A stretch of 64,000 nucleotides of DNA from Candidatus Bathyarchaeota archaeon (GCA_003164295.1 PLTA01000056.1:136167-200166), one strand, 5' to 3'. Shown: positions 45,554 to 54,839, counted from the stretch's first letter. Notes: a model not told the origin generated them from the sequence alone. A program made the numbers and translations.

Positions 45554-46492
45554 TTAGAAGCTGGTTTTTTCAAGATGCTTATCGACCGCTGAGATTTGTT
45601 CAGCATTTAAAATAATGAACCATGAATTAGAGTTAGGATTTAAGACCGCGGCAGGGACAAATCCTAATAAAAAGTATTCTTCTTCAGGTATTATTTCACC
45701 TGATAGCATTGTTTGCACAGTATTCTTGTTTGAGTTATGCAAATCCGTAATCAAGTCGGTTAACGCCTTACGGAAACTACCACTTACCGAAAAAGCCCTT
45801 TTACGGTAAACCCAACAAAGAGCCAACGTCTTTAAGCCCTTAGAATCAGCTTTTTCTAAATCAATGCTTTTTAGAAGATATTTCTTAAGATAAGAAAAAC
45901 CGCCAGCTAACGAACTCATTCCTTTAATGTCAATAAGACTATGCCAGCCTTGCGCAATCACATCTTTTTCATGCACCCTAAATTTGCCTTTAGCATCCCT
46001 AAAAACGGAAAAAAAGTAATCTTGAAAAAGCAAGATACAATGGATATGAGGGTATCCATTATCAAAGGATTCAAAGACTCTGCAACAAGAAACCTTGCCA
46101 TAGTGACTTCTAACATAAGCCATAAACACGTTAAATTCAACCGCAATATTGTCCCATGCATCCTGGTAGGAACAGAGTTTAGTGTCGTAAGTCAGGGTTA
46201 CCCACAGGGCTCGGGTCGCTATCGCTCCCCTCGCCTCGGGGTTAAAAAACTCTAATGCTTCAGCTTTATGGCTTAAACCTCTAAATCTTCTCTCAACTCT
46301 GCTTCGATAAACATCGTTTCCACTTTTGGCACATTTCACAGCAAAAACTTCATTTTTCCACTCTTTTCTGTTCCATTTACTCAGAATCATGTACGTGTCT
46401 TCAGTAGCCCATTCCTTGTACTGTGCAACGATTTCGTCGACTGAGAAGTTTAGCCTTAAGTAATCTTTGCGAAAGCCATTAAGAGATACCAA
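45554..46492 (-). CDS. rep: Rolling-circle replication initiator (HUH endonuclease)
   Basis: 312 residues with the three RCR Rep motifs: motif 1 W-V-T-L-T-Y-D at 97-103, the metal-binding H149-I-H151 within G-Y-P-H-I-H-C-I-L-L-F, and the nicking motif Y201-L-K-K-Y205, with two tyrosines four residues apart as in the two-tyrosine Reps. It nicks the plasmid origin and stays covalently attached to the 5' end. Together with the integrase it marks 38.8-46.6 kb as an integrated rolling-circle plasmid. The origin is expected upstream, near the CCCGGG hairpin at 46570. Confidence 0.88.
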   Translation of the reverse strand: MVSLNGFRKDYLRLNFSVDEIVAQYKEWATEDTYMILSKWNRKEWKNEVFAVKCAKSGNDVYRSRVERRFRGLSHKAEALEFFNPEARGAIATRALWVTLTYDTKLCSYQDAWDNIAVEFNVFMAYVRSHYGKVSCCRVFESFDNGYPHIHCILLFQDYFFSVFRDAKGKFRVHEKDVIAQGWHSLIDIKGMSSLAGGFSYLKKYLLKSIDLEKADSKGLKTLALCWVYRKRAFSVSGSFRKALTDLITDLHNSNKNTVQTMLSGEIIPEEEYFLLGFVPAAVLNPNSNSWFIILNAEQISAVDKHLEKTSF

Positions 46493-46569
46493 TTTTTAGG
46501 CTATTGGATAGGAACGCTAAATCAAAGCAAGGAAAAAGGGAAAGTTAGTATTCTTTAGCAAGTGTAAAA

Positions 46570-46581
46570 GTAGCCCGGGAG
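46570..46581. repeat. Candidate attachment repeat, right
   Basis: GTAGCCCGGGAG, identical to 38771-38782, about 78 bases upstream of rep. Here it is part of a short GC hairpin (GCCCG ... CGGGC) followed by GCCTAGGC. It could be the right attachment site, or part of the Rep origin, or both. Confidence 0.5.
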
Positions 46582-46722
46582 AGACGGGCGCCTAGGCATG
46601 AATTTGTACGAGATTAAGCCTCGGAGCGATTTCTCTTTTTCCCCTTTTTTATTTGGTTCAAATAACTTTGAGTTTTATAGTAATCTAATTTTTAACAACT
46701 CATTGGACCTCAATATTCTTGT

Positions 46723-47286
46723 TTGGGGAGGCTGAATGAAGGTTTGGTAGAGCGCCAATCCATTTTCCAAGTTCAGCCTAAGAATCTTATTTGTAATTTT
46801 CGCGCTCCTAACTTGGAGGAGTTTCAGCGCTGGAAGGAGTATGTTCAGTGGGCGAAAGATAATGGCATGGATGTCTGTCACCTGACTCTAAGCTTGACGG
46901 ATTCCTTCATGAAAGGTATTGAGGGGGCAGCTGAGGTTCGCAATGGAAAACAGATTGTTAATATTCAGCAGAATAATGTTTTCCAGTATCAGGTTTCTAA
47001 GCCTCGTCGAGAACCTTACGACTTGAGTTGTGTAAAGAAGGAGTATCAGAAAACAATCAGTAGTGTTCTTTTTGAGGCCTACGTTCTCAACAAAGCCAGA
47101 GACTTAACGCGAGAATTCAGCTATAGGGACTTTTTGGAGATTAAACATGACGCTTTTCGCCGAATCATTCTGCGTTTGAGAAGGAAAGGCAAAATTGTGG
47201 CAAACCCCCAACGCACTCTGCCCAGATTCTACTTTCTGGCTGAACGAGTCAGTGAATACTCGCGTGATCGCGAAACAATACAGTAA
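46723..47286 (+). CDS. Uncharacterised protein next to the element
   Basis: 187 residues, basic, no membrane segments. The C-terminal part F-S-Y-R-D-F-L-E-I-K-H-D-A-F-R-R-I-I-L-R resembles a small DNA-binding helical domain, with L-P-R-F-Y-F-L-A-E as the final strand. TTG start; no better start is in frame. It lies just outside the right repeat and may be plasmid- or virus-derived. Function unknown. Confidence 0.6.
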   Translation: MGRLNEGLVERQSIFQVQPKNLICNFRAPNLEEFQRWKEYVQWAKDNGMDVCHLTLSLTDSFMKGIEGAAEVRNGKQIVNIQQNNVFQYQVSKPRREPYDLSCVKKEYQKTISSVLFEAYVLNKARDLTREFSYRDFLEIKHDAFRRIILRLRRKGKIVANPQRTLPRFYFLAERVSEYSRDRETIQ

Positions 47287-47321
47287 AACATTTGTTTACA
47301 AAAGGAAGCATAAAAAAAGAT

Positions 47322-47570
47322 ATGGCAAGACTATTTTCTGATGTAAAATTTGAACTCATGAGCTTAATCGGCGAGGGTAATCAAGCTGCTTTTGAATTGA
47401 GTACTTAGGGGTGCAAAGTGGCTCGAGACCGGATGTAGTTAGCGGTAAACCTCCAACAAGAAAAAAGGTAGAAGTGATTTGTGCTGTTTTTGTTCGCGTG
47501 AACCCTAATGGACTAATTTATGAACAAAGAGAATACTGCGATATAGCGACTTTCCTAAAACAACTGCAGT
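47322..47570 (+). pseudogene. SnoaL-like (NTF2-fold) gene remnant
   Basis: Reading from ATG 47322 gives F-S-D-V-K-F-E-L then I-G-E-G-N-Q-A-A-F-E-L-S-T and a stop. Another frame continues S-G-S-R-P-D, P-P-T-R-K-K-V-E-V, V-R-V-N-P-N-G-L-I-Y-E-Q-R-E-Y and F-L-K-Q-L, the C-terminal half of a SnoaL-like polyketide-cyclase-fold protein. The first third of the domain is absent and a frameshift lies near 47400. A dead fragment. Confidence 0.5.
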
Positions 47571-47741
47571 ACCCTTATTTTTTCTGCATCATGGCTTTCA
47601 TGTTGCGGTTGATTACTTCAATGGTTTTTTGCAGTTTATCGTTGGGGCTGAATTCCCAGACTTCTGATCCGACCGTTGCCATCCCTATATCTCCCGGAGG
47701 GAAAATATTATGCGTCTCCTGCTAACCATACACTCCTACAA

Positions 47742-47935
47742 AAAGGCAAGGACATAATCATAACTGTCAAGGATACGGGGTTGATATCCCTGAAACCGTA
47801 AAAAGAAAAATTGTTTATGCCTATGGTCAGGACTAAAGCTAAGGTCAAGGATTCGGTTTTCAGTAATCAAGCACATAATTGAAACATTAGGCGGCGCTGT
47901 CGCGGGTAGAGACCCAGACCGTATAGGTCAAAGTC
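47742..47935 (+). pseudogene. Histidine kinase ATPase-domain remnant
   Basis: Pieces of a HATPase domain appear in successive frames: I-I-I-T-V-K-D-T-G (G1 box), D-I-P-E-T-V-K, L-F-M-P-M-V-R-T-K-A-K, G-Q-G-F-G-F (G2 box) and S-V-I-K-H-I-I-E-T-L-G-G. At least three frame changes occur within 200 bases, so this is real decay. The whole 47287-48060 stretch is a gene graveyard: a 35-codon minus-strand frame (47575-47682) and another minus-strand open frame (47867 to about 48050) there cannot be assigned. Confidence 0.5.
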
Positions 47936-48104
47936 CAATAATTTCGCTAATGTCTTTATTTCCTGTGTAGCAACCACTTTTTGTTTTCGTCTAGACAGAT
48001 TGATTAATGTCTTTGAAGAATTAGAAACCAACTTCGCAAAGTTAACCAAGGGGTAGGCGATTGTTCTGGCTCCAAATATTGAGCTTATTGTAGCGGCATT
48101 CCTA

Positions 48105-49613
48105 TTGTTGGCTTTCTTAGCAGCGGTGCTATCCAACAAGCTCAAGATACCGTACACTTTGGTTTTGGTTTTAGCAGGAGTCCTAATCACCATCATCGCA
48201 TCTTCAATTGCTCTTCAAGGTGGGTCTTTTCAGAATCTGATGGCTCAATTTAGATCAATTTACACTGATCTTCTCCAGGGAGGAGGCGGCGGTCTTTTCG
48301 TGGGTTTAGTGGTCCCCCCATTGATTTTTGAAGCAATGATTCACCTTCGCGCCAGTGATCTAAAGGCAGTAATCAAGCCTTCATTAACTCTAGCAACCGT
48401 GGGAGTCTTAATAGCAACTTCAGTTGGAGGCCTTATTTTATGGCAGCTCTTTGGTCTTTCGCCGTACGTTTCTTTCCTTTTCGCCGCACTAATTGCCCCT
48501 ACGGACACTGTCACTGTTTTAGAGGTTTTTCGGCGGGTCAAAGTCCCTAATAGATTGTCTACTTTGCTTGACACCGAAGCGGCCTTCAATGATGCCACCG
48601 GCATCGTTATCTTCTCAGTAATTCTTTCAACTATCGGTCTTCAAAAAGTCGCGGTAACTCAAACAATACTCGGTTTCGGTTTTACTCTAGGCGTAGGCGT
48701 TCTAATCGGCATAGGAGTTGCATTCTTAGGTGAGTTGCTATCAAGCTTAATTGAGGACAAAGTTGCCGAAACCATCCTAGCAATTGCAGTAGTTTATGGT
48801 TCATATGCTTTAGCAACAGGAATAGGCGCATCAGGATTAATAGCAGTCGCGGTGGCTGGGTTGTACTTTGGCAACTACACAATGCGGTCCGCAATGGAAC
48901 CTGCATCAAGAGAAGCCGTGACCACTTTCTGGCAGATAGCAGCTTTCTTGGGCAACTCAATTGCTTTCACAATTATCGGTTTTGAGACTAACCTTATCAC
49001 ACTTTCGCAGTCAGTTTTTATTATTGTTGCGGCTTACGCTGCTGTGACCGTAGCTAGAGCTGTAACTGTTTATCCAATTCTCGCAGTATTCAATAAATTC
49101 GGCGCTAAAATATCAACAGTTTGGCGTAACATTGCTATGCTTGGCGGAGTCCGAGGTGCTTTGTCTATTGCCTTAGTGGCTACGATAACAACTTCTGCAG
49201 TTATCTCTCAGGGAGACATTAACATGTTAAATACAATGGTGCTTGGGGTAGCCTTCATCTCAATTGTTCTTCAGGTGCCCTTGCTCTTCCACTACGTAAG
49301 TAAAAAAATACCTCAAAGTGTAACTGTTTCAACTACAGAAATTGATGAACAATTCGAGCTCATAGCCTCACATATGGAAGAAGTAAAATTGCTAAAAACA
49401 GAAGGCAAAATATCCAACGAAGAATTCACAAAAAAATTAGAAGAAAACAAAAAGAAACTCGACGACCTGATCGCAACCACGCCCATCACCGTAGAAACAA
49501 GAAAAATTATCCGAGCAAGAGCCTCCGTCTTATATAATTCTTTACCAAAAATCCCCAAACGCAAAACCAAAGATAAAAACAAAGAAACAAAAACCAAAAC
49601 AGCAAAAGACTAG
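48105..49613 (+). CDS. CPA1-family sodium/proton antiporter
   Basis: 502 residues with about 12 membrane helices. P-P-L-I-F-E-A near 75, A-L-I-A-P-T-D-T-V (helix 4-5) and D-T-E-A-A-F-N-D-A-T-G (ion-binding Asp pair) are CPA1/NhaP hallmarks. A cytoplasmic charged tail of about 110 residues is helical (L-K-T-E-G-K-I-S-N-E-E-F). Exchanges sodium or potassium for protons. The true start is unclear: helix-1-like sequence continues upstream to about 48066 with no ATG, so CTG, a frame-shifted TTG at 48061, or the listed TTG may serve. Confidence 0.87.
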   Translation: MLAFLAAVLSNKLKIPYTLVLVLAGVLITIIASSIALQGGSFQNLMAQFRSIYTDLLQGGGGGLFVGLVVPPLIFEAMIHLRASDLKAVIKPSLTLATVGVLIATSVGGLILWQLFGLSPYVSFLFAALIAPTDTVTVLEVFRRVKVPNRLSTLLDTEAAFNDATGIVIFSVILSTIGLQKVAVTQTILGFGFTLGVGVLIGIGVAFLGELLSSLIEDKVAETILAIAVVYGSYALATGIGASGLIAVAVAGLYFGNYTMRSAMEPASREAVTTFWQIAAFLGNSIAFTIIGFETNLITLSQSVFIIVAAYAAVTVARAVTVYPILAVFNKFGAKISTVWRNIAMLGGVRGALSIALVATITTSAVISQGDINMLNTMVLGVAFISIVLQVPLLFHYVSKKIPQSVTVSTTEIDEQFELIASHMEEVKLLKTEGKISNEEFTKKLEENKKKLDDLIATTPITVETRKIIRARASVLYNSLPKIPKRKTKDKNKETKTKTAKD

Positions 49614-49759
49614 CTGTCCTATGTGTTTCGTTATGACAAATATTTAAAGGAAAAAAGAAAGAGGGAGAAAGAGTTTTCTGTTTTTGCGGGTTTTAAGATT
49701 ATGCCAATACTAAGGCTGACGCATGTAACGCGCACGCGCCAGAAGTCTTTGGTTGAACT

Positions 49760-50449
49760 TTAATAGTATTGCTTCAGTGGGTTTCGTGGGTCCGTCGCCA
49801 ACTTTACAGGCGTTGGGACGACAACGTTGTGCCAATTCTTTTCGAGTCTGCATTCCTCAATTTCGACAACTTTGACGCGATGTATGTGAAGAGCATATTC
49901 TATCGCTTGGTTCTGTGGATTCTCAATCTGAAGCATCTGCTTAACACTTAAGTGTTCAAAGACCCTTCTAATCGGGCGCATTGAATTGCCGTGGCACGAA
50001 ATAGCGACATTGCCCGGATTATTTTGAAGCCACTTTTCAAGCTGTAGAATAAAGGGCAAAGTGCGGCTTTCAACCATCTTCAAGCTTTCACCTTCAGGAG
50101 GAGCAAAATCGTAACCTCGGTGAACCTCGGCAAACCACTCAGGTTTTTCAGCTGCAATCTCGATCTTGCTTTTGCCCTGCAAAGTACCATAACAACGTTC
50201 AATCAAGCGGTCGTCCACAAAAATTGGAACATTGAGGTGAGGTTTAAGGACAATTTCAAGGGTTCTTTTAGCTCTCAAAAGATGTGACGTAAACGCGTAG
50301 TCAATTTTTTCTCTTTCCAGTTGCTGAGCAATCTCTTGTGCCTGTAAAAGTCCTTTTGGAGTTAAATCTGGGTCACGCCAACCTGAGAAAATGTGGTTGC
50401 TGTTATCGGTAGTTTCAGCGTGTCTAAAGACGAACAGATTATAGATCAT
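49760..50449 (-). CDS. gpmA: Cofactor-dependent phosphoglycerate mutase
   Basis: 229 residues of the histidine phosphatase superfamily, dPGM branch: F-R-H-A-E-T-T-D-N with nucleophile H10, E-R-C-Y-G-T-L-Q-G-K-S-K typical of GpmA, and S-C-H-G-N-S-M-R-P-I with the second histidine. Interconverts 3- and 2-phosphoglycerate in glycolysis, needing 2,3-bisphosphoglycerate for priming. Most archaea use the cofactor-independent enzyme instead. Nine bases downstream of pyruvate kinase, so co-transcribed. Confidence 0.87.
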   Translation of the reverse strand: MIYNLFVFRHAETTDNSNHIFSGWRDPDLTPKGLLQAQEIAQQLEREKIDYAFTSHLLRAKRTLEIVLKPHLNVPIFVDDRLIERCYGTLQGKSKIEIAAEKPEWFAEVHRGYDFAPPEGESLKMVESRTLPFILQLEKWLQNNPGNVAISCHGNSMRPIRRVFEHLSVKQMLQIENPQNQAIEYALHIHRVKVVEIEECRLEKNWHNVVVPTPVKLATDPRNPLKQYY

Positions 50450-50458
50450 AATTTATTT

Positions 50459-51859
50459 TCACCAAAAAGTCGTCAGTTCTGATGAGGATGCAAATTCTCT
50501 TAATTCTTTTATTTTATGTATCTCTATTGAGTTGCTAGCGTGCTCCATAGCGGTTCGGACACCTTCAGTGAATAAGACAGTTTCTTCATCATTAACAAGA
50601 TGCATCTCATGGAGTTTGTTTGTGACTGCCAATAATCTGTCTTTTTTATCATGGTAGTTTATCATAACTGGGTACACGCCGAATATAAGTTCCAGTTGCT
50701 TTTTTACTTTGATTTCAGGTGTGACAGCAATTATCGGCTGTGAAATTTTAAAGCGAGCTATCATTCTGGCCGTATATCCTGATCTGGTCAAAGGGATAAC
50801 TTTGTGAATTGGCATGCTTTGGCTTATTCTTTGAATTGCCCTGCTTACCGTATCCGAGATGTTTATAAATGGAGGATCTTCAACGTTGCTTTTGACAGCT
50901 TTCTCTGTTTCATTGGCTATCCGTGTCATCATCTCAACAGCATCCACCGGATACTGCCCCACCGCTGTTTCTCCAGAAAGCATTATGGCGTCTGAACCAT
51001 CAAGTATAGCGTTTGCAACATCGCTTACTTCAGCCCTAGTGGGATTAGGTTGGTTAATCATCGATTCAAGCATCTCTGTTGCAGTGACAACAAGCTTACC
51101 TTTCTGATTACATAATTTGATGAGGGCTTTCTGAACCAGAGGCACTCTTTCAGGTTCAATTTCAACTGCCAAATCGCCTCTTGCAACCATTAATCCACTA
51201 GCGGCCTCTAAAATCTCTTCGACGTTTTGAACACCTTCCGAGTTCTCAATCTTGGCAATTATTCCGCCTATAAAATTATTGGTCTGAGACAAGTTTTTAA
51301 CGTCTTCTGCATTTCTTGTGAACGAGAGAGCAACATATTCGATGTCATATTTTTTTGCAAACCGTATGATTTCTAAGTCCCTCTCAGGGAAGGTTGGAAC
51401 TGAAAGATGCTTATTGGGGATATTAACTCCTTTTCCATCTTCAATGGAACCGCTGTTCAAGGCCAGAAGGCAAAGTTTTCGATCTTTCTTTTCAACAACC
51501 CGCGTTCTAATTTTTCCATTGTCAATGTATACTTCGTCATCAACCACCATTTGGTCATAGATGTCGTGATTAAAACAGACTTCTTCGCCGTCAAAGCCCA
51601 CTTCTAAAATGTCTCCTTTGTTGAAAACCTTTCGTTGAGACGCCTTAATTCTGATTTCTGGTCCCTTAACATCAATTATAACTGGGATATCCGCAATTTC
51701 TCTCACCATTTCTATAACCGATTGGTATTGCGTAAGATTTCCATAAGCGGTGTTTATCCTTACTCCATTCATGCCTGCTTGGAACATTTTTTCAATCACT
51801 TGCTTTGAAGAGCTGGCAGGACTCAAAGTGCATATTATCTTTGTTTTCTTCAAAAACAT
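50459..51859 (-). CDS. pyk: Pyruvate kinase
   Basis: 466 residues, TIM barrel plus B and C domains. I-I-D-V-K-G-P-E-I-R, I-A-K-I-E-N-S-E-G, M-V-A-R-G-D-L-A-V-E-I and D-A-I-M-L-S-G-E-T-A are conserved. Makes pyruvate and ATP from phosphoenolpyruvate. The potassium-site residues differ: R34-I-N-T-A-Y has Ala where muscle enzyme has Ser76, and D63-V-K has Val for Thr113, while the Glu equivalent to E117 (E68) is kept. T-A-T-E-M-L-E-S-M has Glu for the usual Gln. Followed by gpmA. Confidence 0.92.
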   Translation of the reverse strand: MFLKKTKIICTLSPASSSKQVIEKMFQAGMNGVRINTAYGNLTQYQSVIEMVREIADIPVIIDVKGPEIRIKASQRKVFNKGDILEVGFDGEEVCFNHDIYDQMVVDDEVYIDNGKIRTRVVEKKDRKLCLLALNSGSIEDGKGVNIPNKHLSVPTFPERDLEIIRFAKKYDIEYVALSFTRNAEDVKNLSQTNNFIGGIIAKIENSEGVQNVEEILEAASGLMVARGDLAVEIEPERVPLVQKALIKLCNQKGKLVVTATEMLESMINQPNPTRAEVSDVANAILDGSDAIMLSGETAVGQYPVDAVEMMTRIANETEKAVKSNVEDPPFINISDTVSRAIQRISQSMPIHKVIPLTRSGYTARMIARFKISQPIIAVTPEIKVKKQLELIFGVYPVMINYHDKKDRLLAVTNKLHEMHLVNDEETVLFTEGVRTAMEHASNSIEIHKIKELREFASSSELTTFW

Positions 51860-52130
51860 CTTCTCTTTGAAACTAGAATACGGGGCATTCCAAGTTAAGG
51901 TTAACGGCGAATAATTGCGTTGCCAACGAACTCATACTTTAAGAAACAGTTGGAGTAACCACTTCAAGGTTATTAAATAGAAGAATATTGCCAAATCCAT
52001 ACCCGCCATTCTCGCTGTAATTTAATCTATCCTGCCTGATTCACTTCGAAAATGTAGCAGTGCCCTTACACTCACAACTTGTTATAAGGCTCTACACTTA
52101 CCTTTCTATATTTCAGGTCGTGTCAATATT

Positions 52131-52481
52131 TTGTCCAAGATAGCAATAACCAAAAAGCAGACTTTAGAAAAACCTAAAAGACTAAACCTACTGAACACCC
52201 TTCCCTTTGAAAGCGGCTTTCATTTTTATACAGAACTCGGAAAATACACCGGAATAACCGCATGTAGTACTGTTGAGTTCGCCGAAAAACTCCAAACAAT
52301 ACCCATTCAATCCGTAACGTTTCATTTTCAGCGTCAGGATTTTCAAAAATGGTTCAAAAACACAATTGGCGATGAAGAACTAGCTACGAGAATTGACCAA
52401 GTTATGGCGCAGCCATCAGATGAATACTTGAGGAAAGATCTTTTCAAAACGGTTCACCATCGTATAATCGAATTACAATGA
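52131..52481 (+). CDS. DUF5752 family protein
   Basis: 116 residues. F-H-F-Y-T-E-L-G-K-Y-T-G, S-T-V-E-F-A-E-K-L, S-V-T-F-H-F-Q-R-Q-D-F-Q-K-W and I-G-D-E-E-L-A form the DUF5752 pattern. Function unknown; the domain is often seen beside carbohydrate-metabolism genes, which fits this location at the left edge of the glycolytic island. TTG start. Confidence 0.72.
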   Translation: MSKIAITKKQTLEKPKRLNLLNTLPFESGFHFYTELGKYTGITACSTVEFAEKLQTIPIQSVTFHFQRQDFQKWFKNTIGDEELATRIDQVMAQPSDEYLRKDLFKTVHHRIIELQ

Positions 52482-52600
52482 TGCCTCTAAATATTCCTTC
52501 AGGACTGAACAAAACAATAAAGTGCACTTTACTTGACACCTGAAAAAAGTAAAGATGCATTTTCTTCAACAAAATATATTCTATAAGGTAAGTGGAAAAG

Positions 52601-53611
52601 ATGAAAATAGCCTTTTTTGAAGTAGAAGACTGGGAAGAAGAATACCTCAAAAAGAAACTGAACGGTCATGTACTGCAGTTCTTAAGCGGAAAACTAAATT
52701 TGGAAAATGCCCCACAAATAAAAGATTTTGACGCCGTTTCAGTCTTTATTTACTCTAAAATAGATGAGCAAAGTATTCGGGAAATTCCAAATTTGAAATT
52801 AATAACCACAAGGTCCACGGGCTTTGACCATATCGATTTAGACGTATGCAAGAAACAGGGGATTACAGTTTGCAACGTTCCTTCTTACGGAGAGAACACT
52901 GTTGCTGAGCACACGTTTGCTTTGATTCTGTCCTTGTCAAGAAACATGTGCAAGGCATGCATTAGACGTTTTGAACAAGACTTCTCAATAGAAGGGTTAG
53001 AAGGATTTGATTTGAAAGGAAAAACCATAGGTGTAATTGGAACAGGTCAAATCGGTTTACACGTCATAAGGATTGCAAAGGGCTTTGGCATGAACGTTGT
53101 AGCCTATGACGTCCGTCAAAACAAACTCTTATCTGAGGTTTTAGGGTTTGAATATGTTTCGCTGGAGGACCTTTTAGCTAGATCAGACGTAGTTACGCTT
53201 CACGTACCCTACATGAAAGCCACACATCATCTCATGAATAAAGATACGTTCAAGCTTGTTAAGAAAGGTGCCATTCTGATAAACACTGCAAGAGGAAGTA
53301 TTGTGGATACTGAAGCATTAATCGAGGCTCTTGATAATAAAATACTGGCCGGTGCGGGTCTTGACGTCTTTGAAGGTGAAGAAGTTATAAAAGAGGAAAA
53401 ACAACTTTTATACAACCCTAAAAACCTCGAAATTTTAACCAGCCTAGTTAAGGATCACATTCTATTAAGCAAAGATAATGTAGTTTTTACTCCTCACATT
53501 GCTTTCTATAGCAAAGAAGCCCTAGAAAGAATACTTGACACAACAGTGGAAAACATAGCTGCTTTCGTTTCGGGGAAACCGCAAAATGTTGTTCAACCCA
53601 ACGCGGCATAG
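52601..53611 (+). CDS. ldhA: D-2-hydroxyacid dehydrogenase, D-lactate dehydrogenase type
   Basis: 336 residues: catalytic and NAD domains of the D-isomer family. G-T-G-Q-I-G binds NAD with acidic Y-D-V; the catalytic residues are in N-T-A-R-G-S-I-V-D (Arg), G-L-D-V-F-E-G-E-E (Glu) and F-T-P-H-I-A-F-Y (His). The insert between Glu and His (K-E-E-K-Q-L-L-Y to D-H-I-L-L) and F-Y-S-K-E-A are typical of D-lactate dehydrogenases. Would recycle NADH by reducing pyruvate. A GTG nine bases earlier is an alternative start. Confidence 0.85.
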   Translation: MKIAFFEVEDWEEEYLKKKLNGHVLQFLSGKLNLENAPQIKDFDAVSVFIYSKIDEQSIREIPNLKLITTRSTGFDHIDLDVCKKQGITVCNVPSYGENTVAEHTFALILSLSRNMCKACIRRFEQDFSIEGLEGFDLKGKTIGVIGTGQIGLHVIRIAKGFGMNVVAYDVRQNKLLSEVLGFEYVSLEDLLARSDVVTLHVPYMKATHHLMNKDTFKLVKKGAILINTARGSIVDTEALIEALDNKILAGAGLDVFEGEEVIKEEKQLLYNPKNLEILTSLVKDHILLSKDNVVFTPHIAFYSKEALERILDTTVENIAAFVSGKPQNVVQPNAA

Positions 53612-53797
53612 CTATTGACAGAATTGCGGACAATTATTGGAATTTGTTAGTTTGTGCGTAACGAAATAAAAAATTATGGAATCATAAGGTGAACTTTTGA
53701 GAGTTGCGTTTTTTCTAATGGAATATCCGCCTGCTTTTCAAGGTGAATAGAAAAGCTAAAGCCTCCCAACTCGTTTTGTCTATTTGAGGAATGATTT

Positions 53798-54760
53798 TTG
53801 AAGATTATAGGCGTAGTGACAAGTGGCGGGGACGCGCCAGGCATGAACGCAGCTATTCGAGGCGTCGTTCGCATTGCTAACTCAAAAAACATCGAAGTTA
53901 TAGGGTTCGAAAGGGGTTGGGAAGGCTTACTGACAAATTCGTTTAGAAGATTGGCTCCCCGCTCTGTTGGAGGAATATTACATTTAGGCGGAACAATCCT
54001 TCATACATCAAGATGCCCTGAATTCAAAAAAGATGAAGCGATCAAGAAAGCGGCTGAAACTCTTGCATTAAACAATGTCGAAGGACTTGTTGTTATTGGC
54101 GGTGACGGCTCCCTCCACGGAGCTCTGGAACTTTCGAAAAAAACCAATACATTAATCATGGGCGTTCCAGCGTCAATCGATAACGACGTTTTTGGAACAG
54201 ATGAAACTATAGGATTTGACACCGCAGTAAATACGGCAGTAAACGAAATCGACAAGATTCGGGACACAGCAGTCTCCCTTGAAAGAATCTTCATAGTTGA
54301 AGTCATGGGGCGAACAAGAGGGTTCCTTGCACTAAATGTGGGCATAACCGTTGGAGCCGAAATGATTCTGGTTCCAGAGGTAAAATACGAAAATGAAAAA
54401 ATCTTCAGAACTATCAAAGAGAGCAAAGAAAAAGGAAAAAGATCAGCCATAATTGTTGCAGCGGAAGGAATCGGAGACAACCGTCAACTAGCGAGTGAAA
54501 TCGAGAAAGCGACGGGATCAGAGGTGAGACTTAGCGTTTTAGGCTACACCCAGAGAGGCGGCAATCCGTCGGCAAGAAGCAGACTTTTGGCCAGTCTATT
54601 CGCAGATGAAGCGGTTGAACTTTTATCTAAGGGGCAAGGAAGTAGAGCGGTTGTGTTGAGGAATGGCAAAATAACGAGTATAGAGCTTGAAGAATCCTGC
54701 AAGACAGACAAGCTTTTGGATTTAGGTCTCCTGACTCTTGCAAAAGTATTAGCGACATAA
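53798..54760 (+). CDS. pfkA: ATP-dependent 6-phosphofructokinase, bacterial PfkA type
   Basis: 320 residues, the length of E. coli PfkA. T-S-G-G-D-A-P-G-M-N-A-A, I-G-G-D-G-S-L-H-G-A and P-A-S-I-D-N-D are the nucleotide and catalytic segments. The glycine after G-G-D (not Asp) marks the ATP rather than the pyrophosphate form. V-M-G-R-T-R-G-F and T-Q-R-G-G-N-P-S follow. Commits fructose-6-phosphate to glycolysis. Many archaea have ADP-dependent kinases instead. TTG start with GAGG nine bases upstream. Confidence 0.92.
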   Translation: MKIIGVVTSGGDAPGMNAAIRGVVRIANSKNIEVIGFERGWEGLLTNSFRRLAPRSVGGILHLGGTILHTSRCPEFKKDEAIKKAAETLALNNVEGLVVIGGDGSLHGALELSKKTNTLIMGVPASIDNDVFGTDETIGFDTAVNTAVNEIDKIRDTAVSLERIFIVEVMGRTRGFLALNVGITVGAEMILVPEVKYENEKIFRTIKESKEKGKRSAIIVAAEGIGDNRQLASEIEKATGSEVRLSVLGYTQRGGNPSARSRLLASLFADEAVELLSKGQGSRAVVLRNGKITSIELEESCKTDKLLDLGLLTLAKVLAT

Positions 54761-54839
54761 TTTTTCCTTTCTTTCCTCCTCAAATTTTGATCGATTCTGT
54801 TCCTAAATCGTGAGGTACTAAGCTTTGAGTTTACCGATA

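Noticed and set aside
45941..46255. Plus-strand open frame opposite rep
   Set aside because: The minus-strand frame carries all three Rep motifs; this is its antisense shadow.
46560..46660. tRNA or tRNA fragment at the right attachment repeat
   Set aside because: CTCCCGGGCTAC on the minus strand resembles a tRNA 3' end, but no T-loop, anticodon arm or matching 5' acceptor strand can be found.
47411..47725. 104-codon open frame as an intact gene
   Set aside because: Only its first half resembles a known family (SnoaL-like C-terminus); the N-terminal part is in another frame and the rest is non-coding.
48682..48960. Leucine-rich minus-strand frame within the antiporter
   Set aside because: Antisense of hydrophobic helices commonly yields leucine/glutamine-rich frames; antiporter motifs lie on the plus strand.
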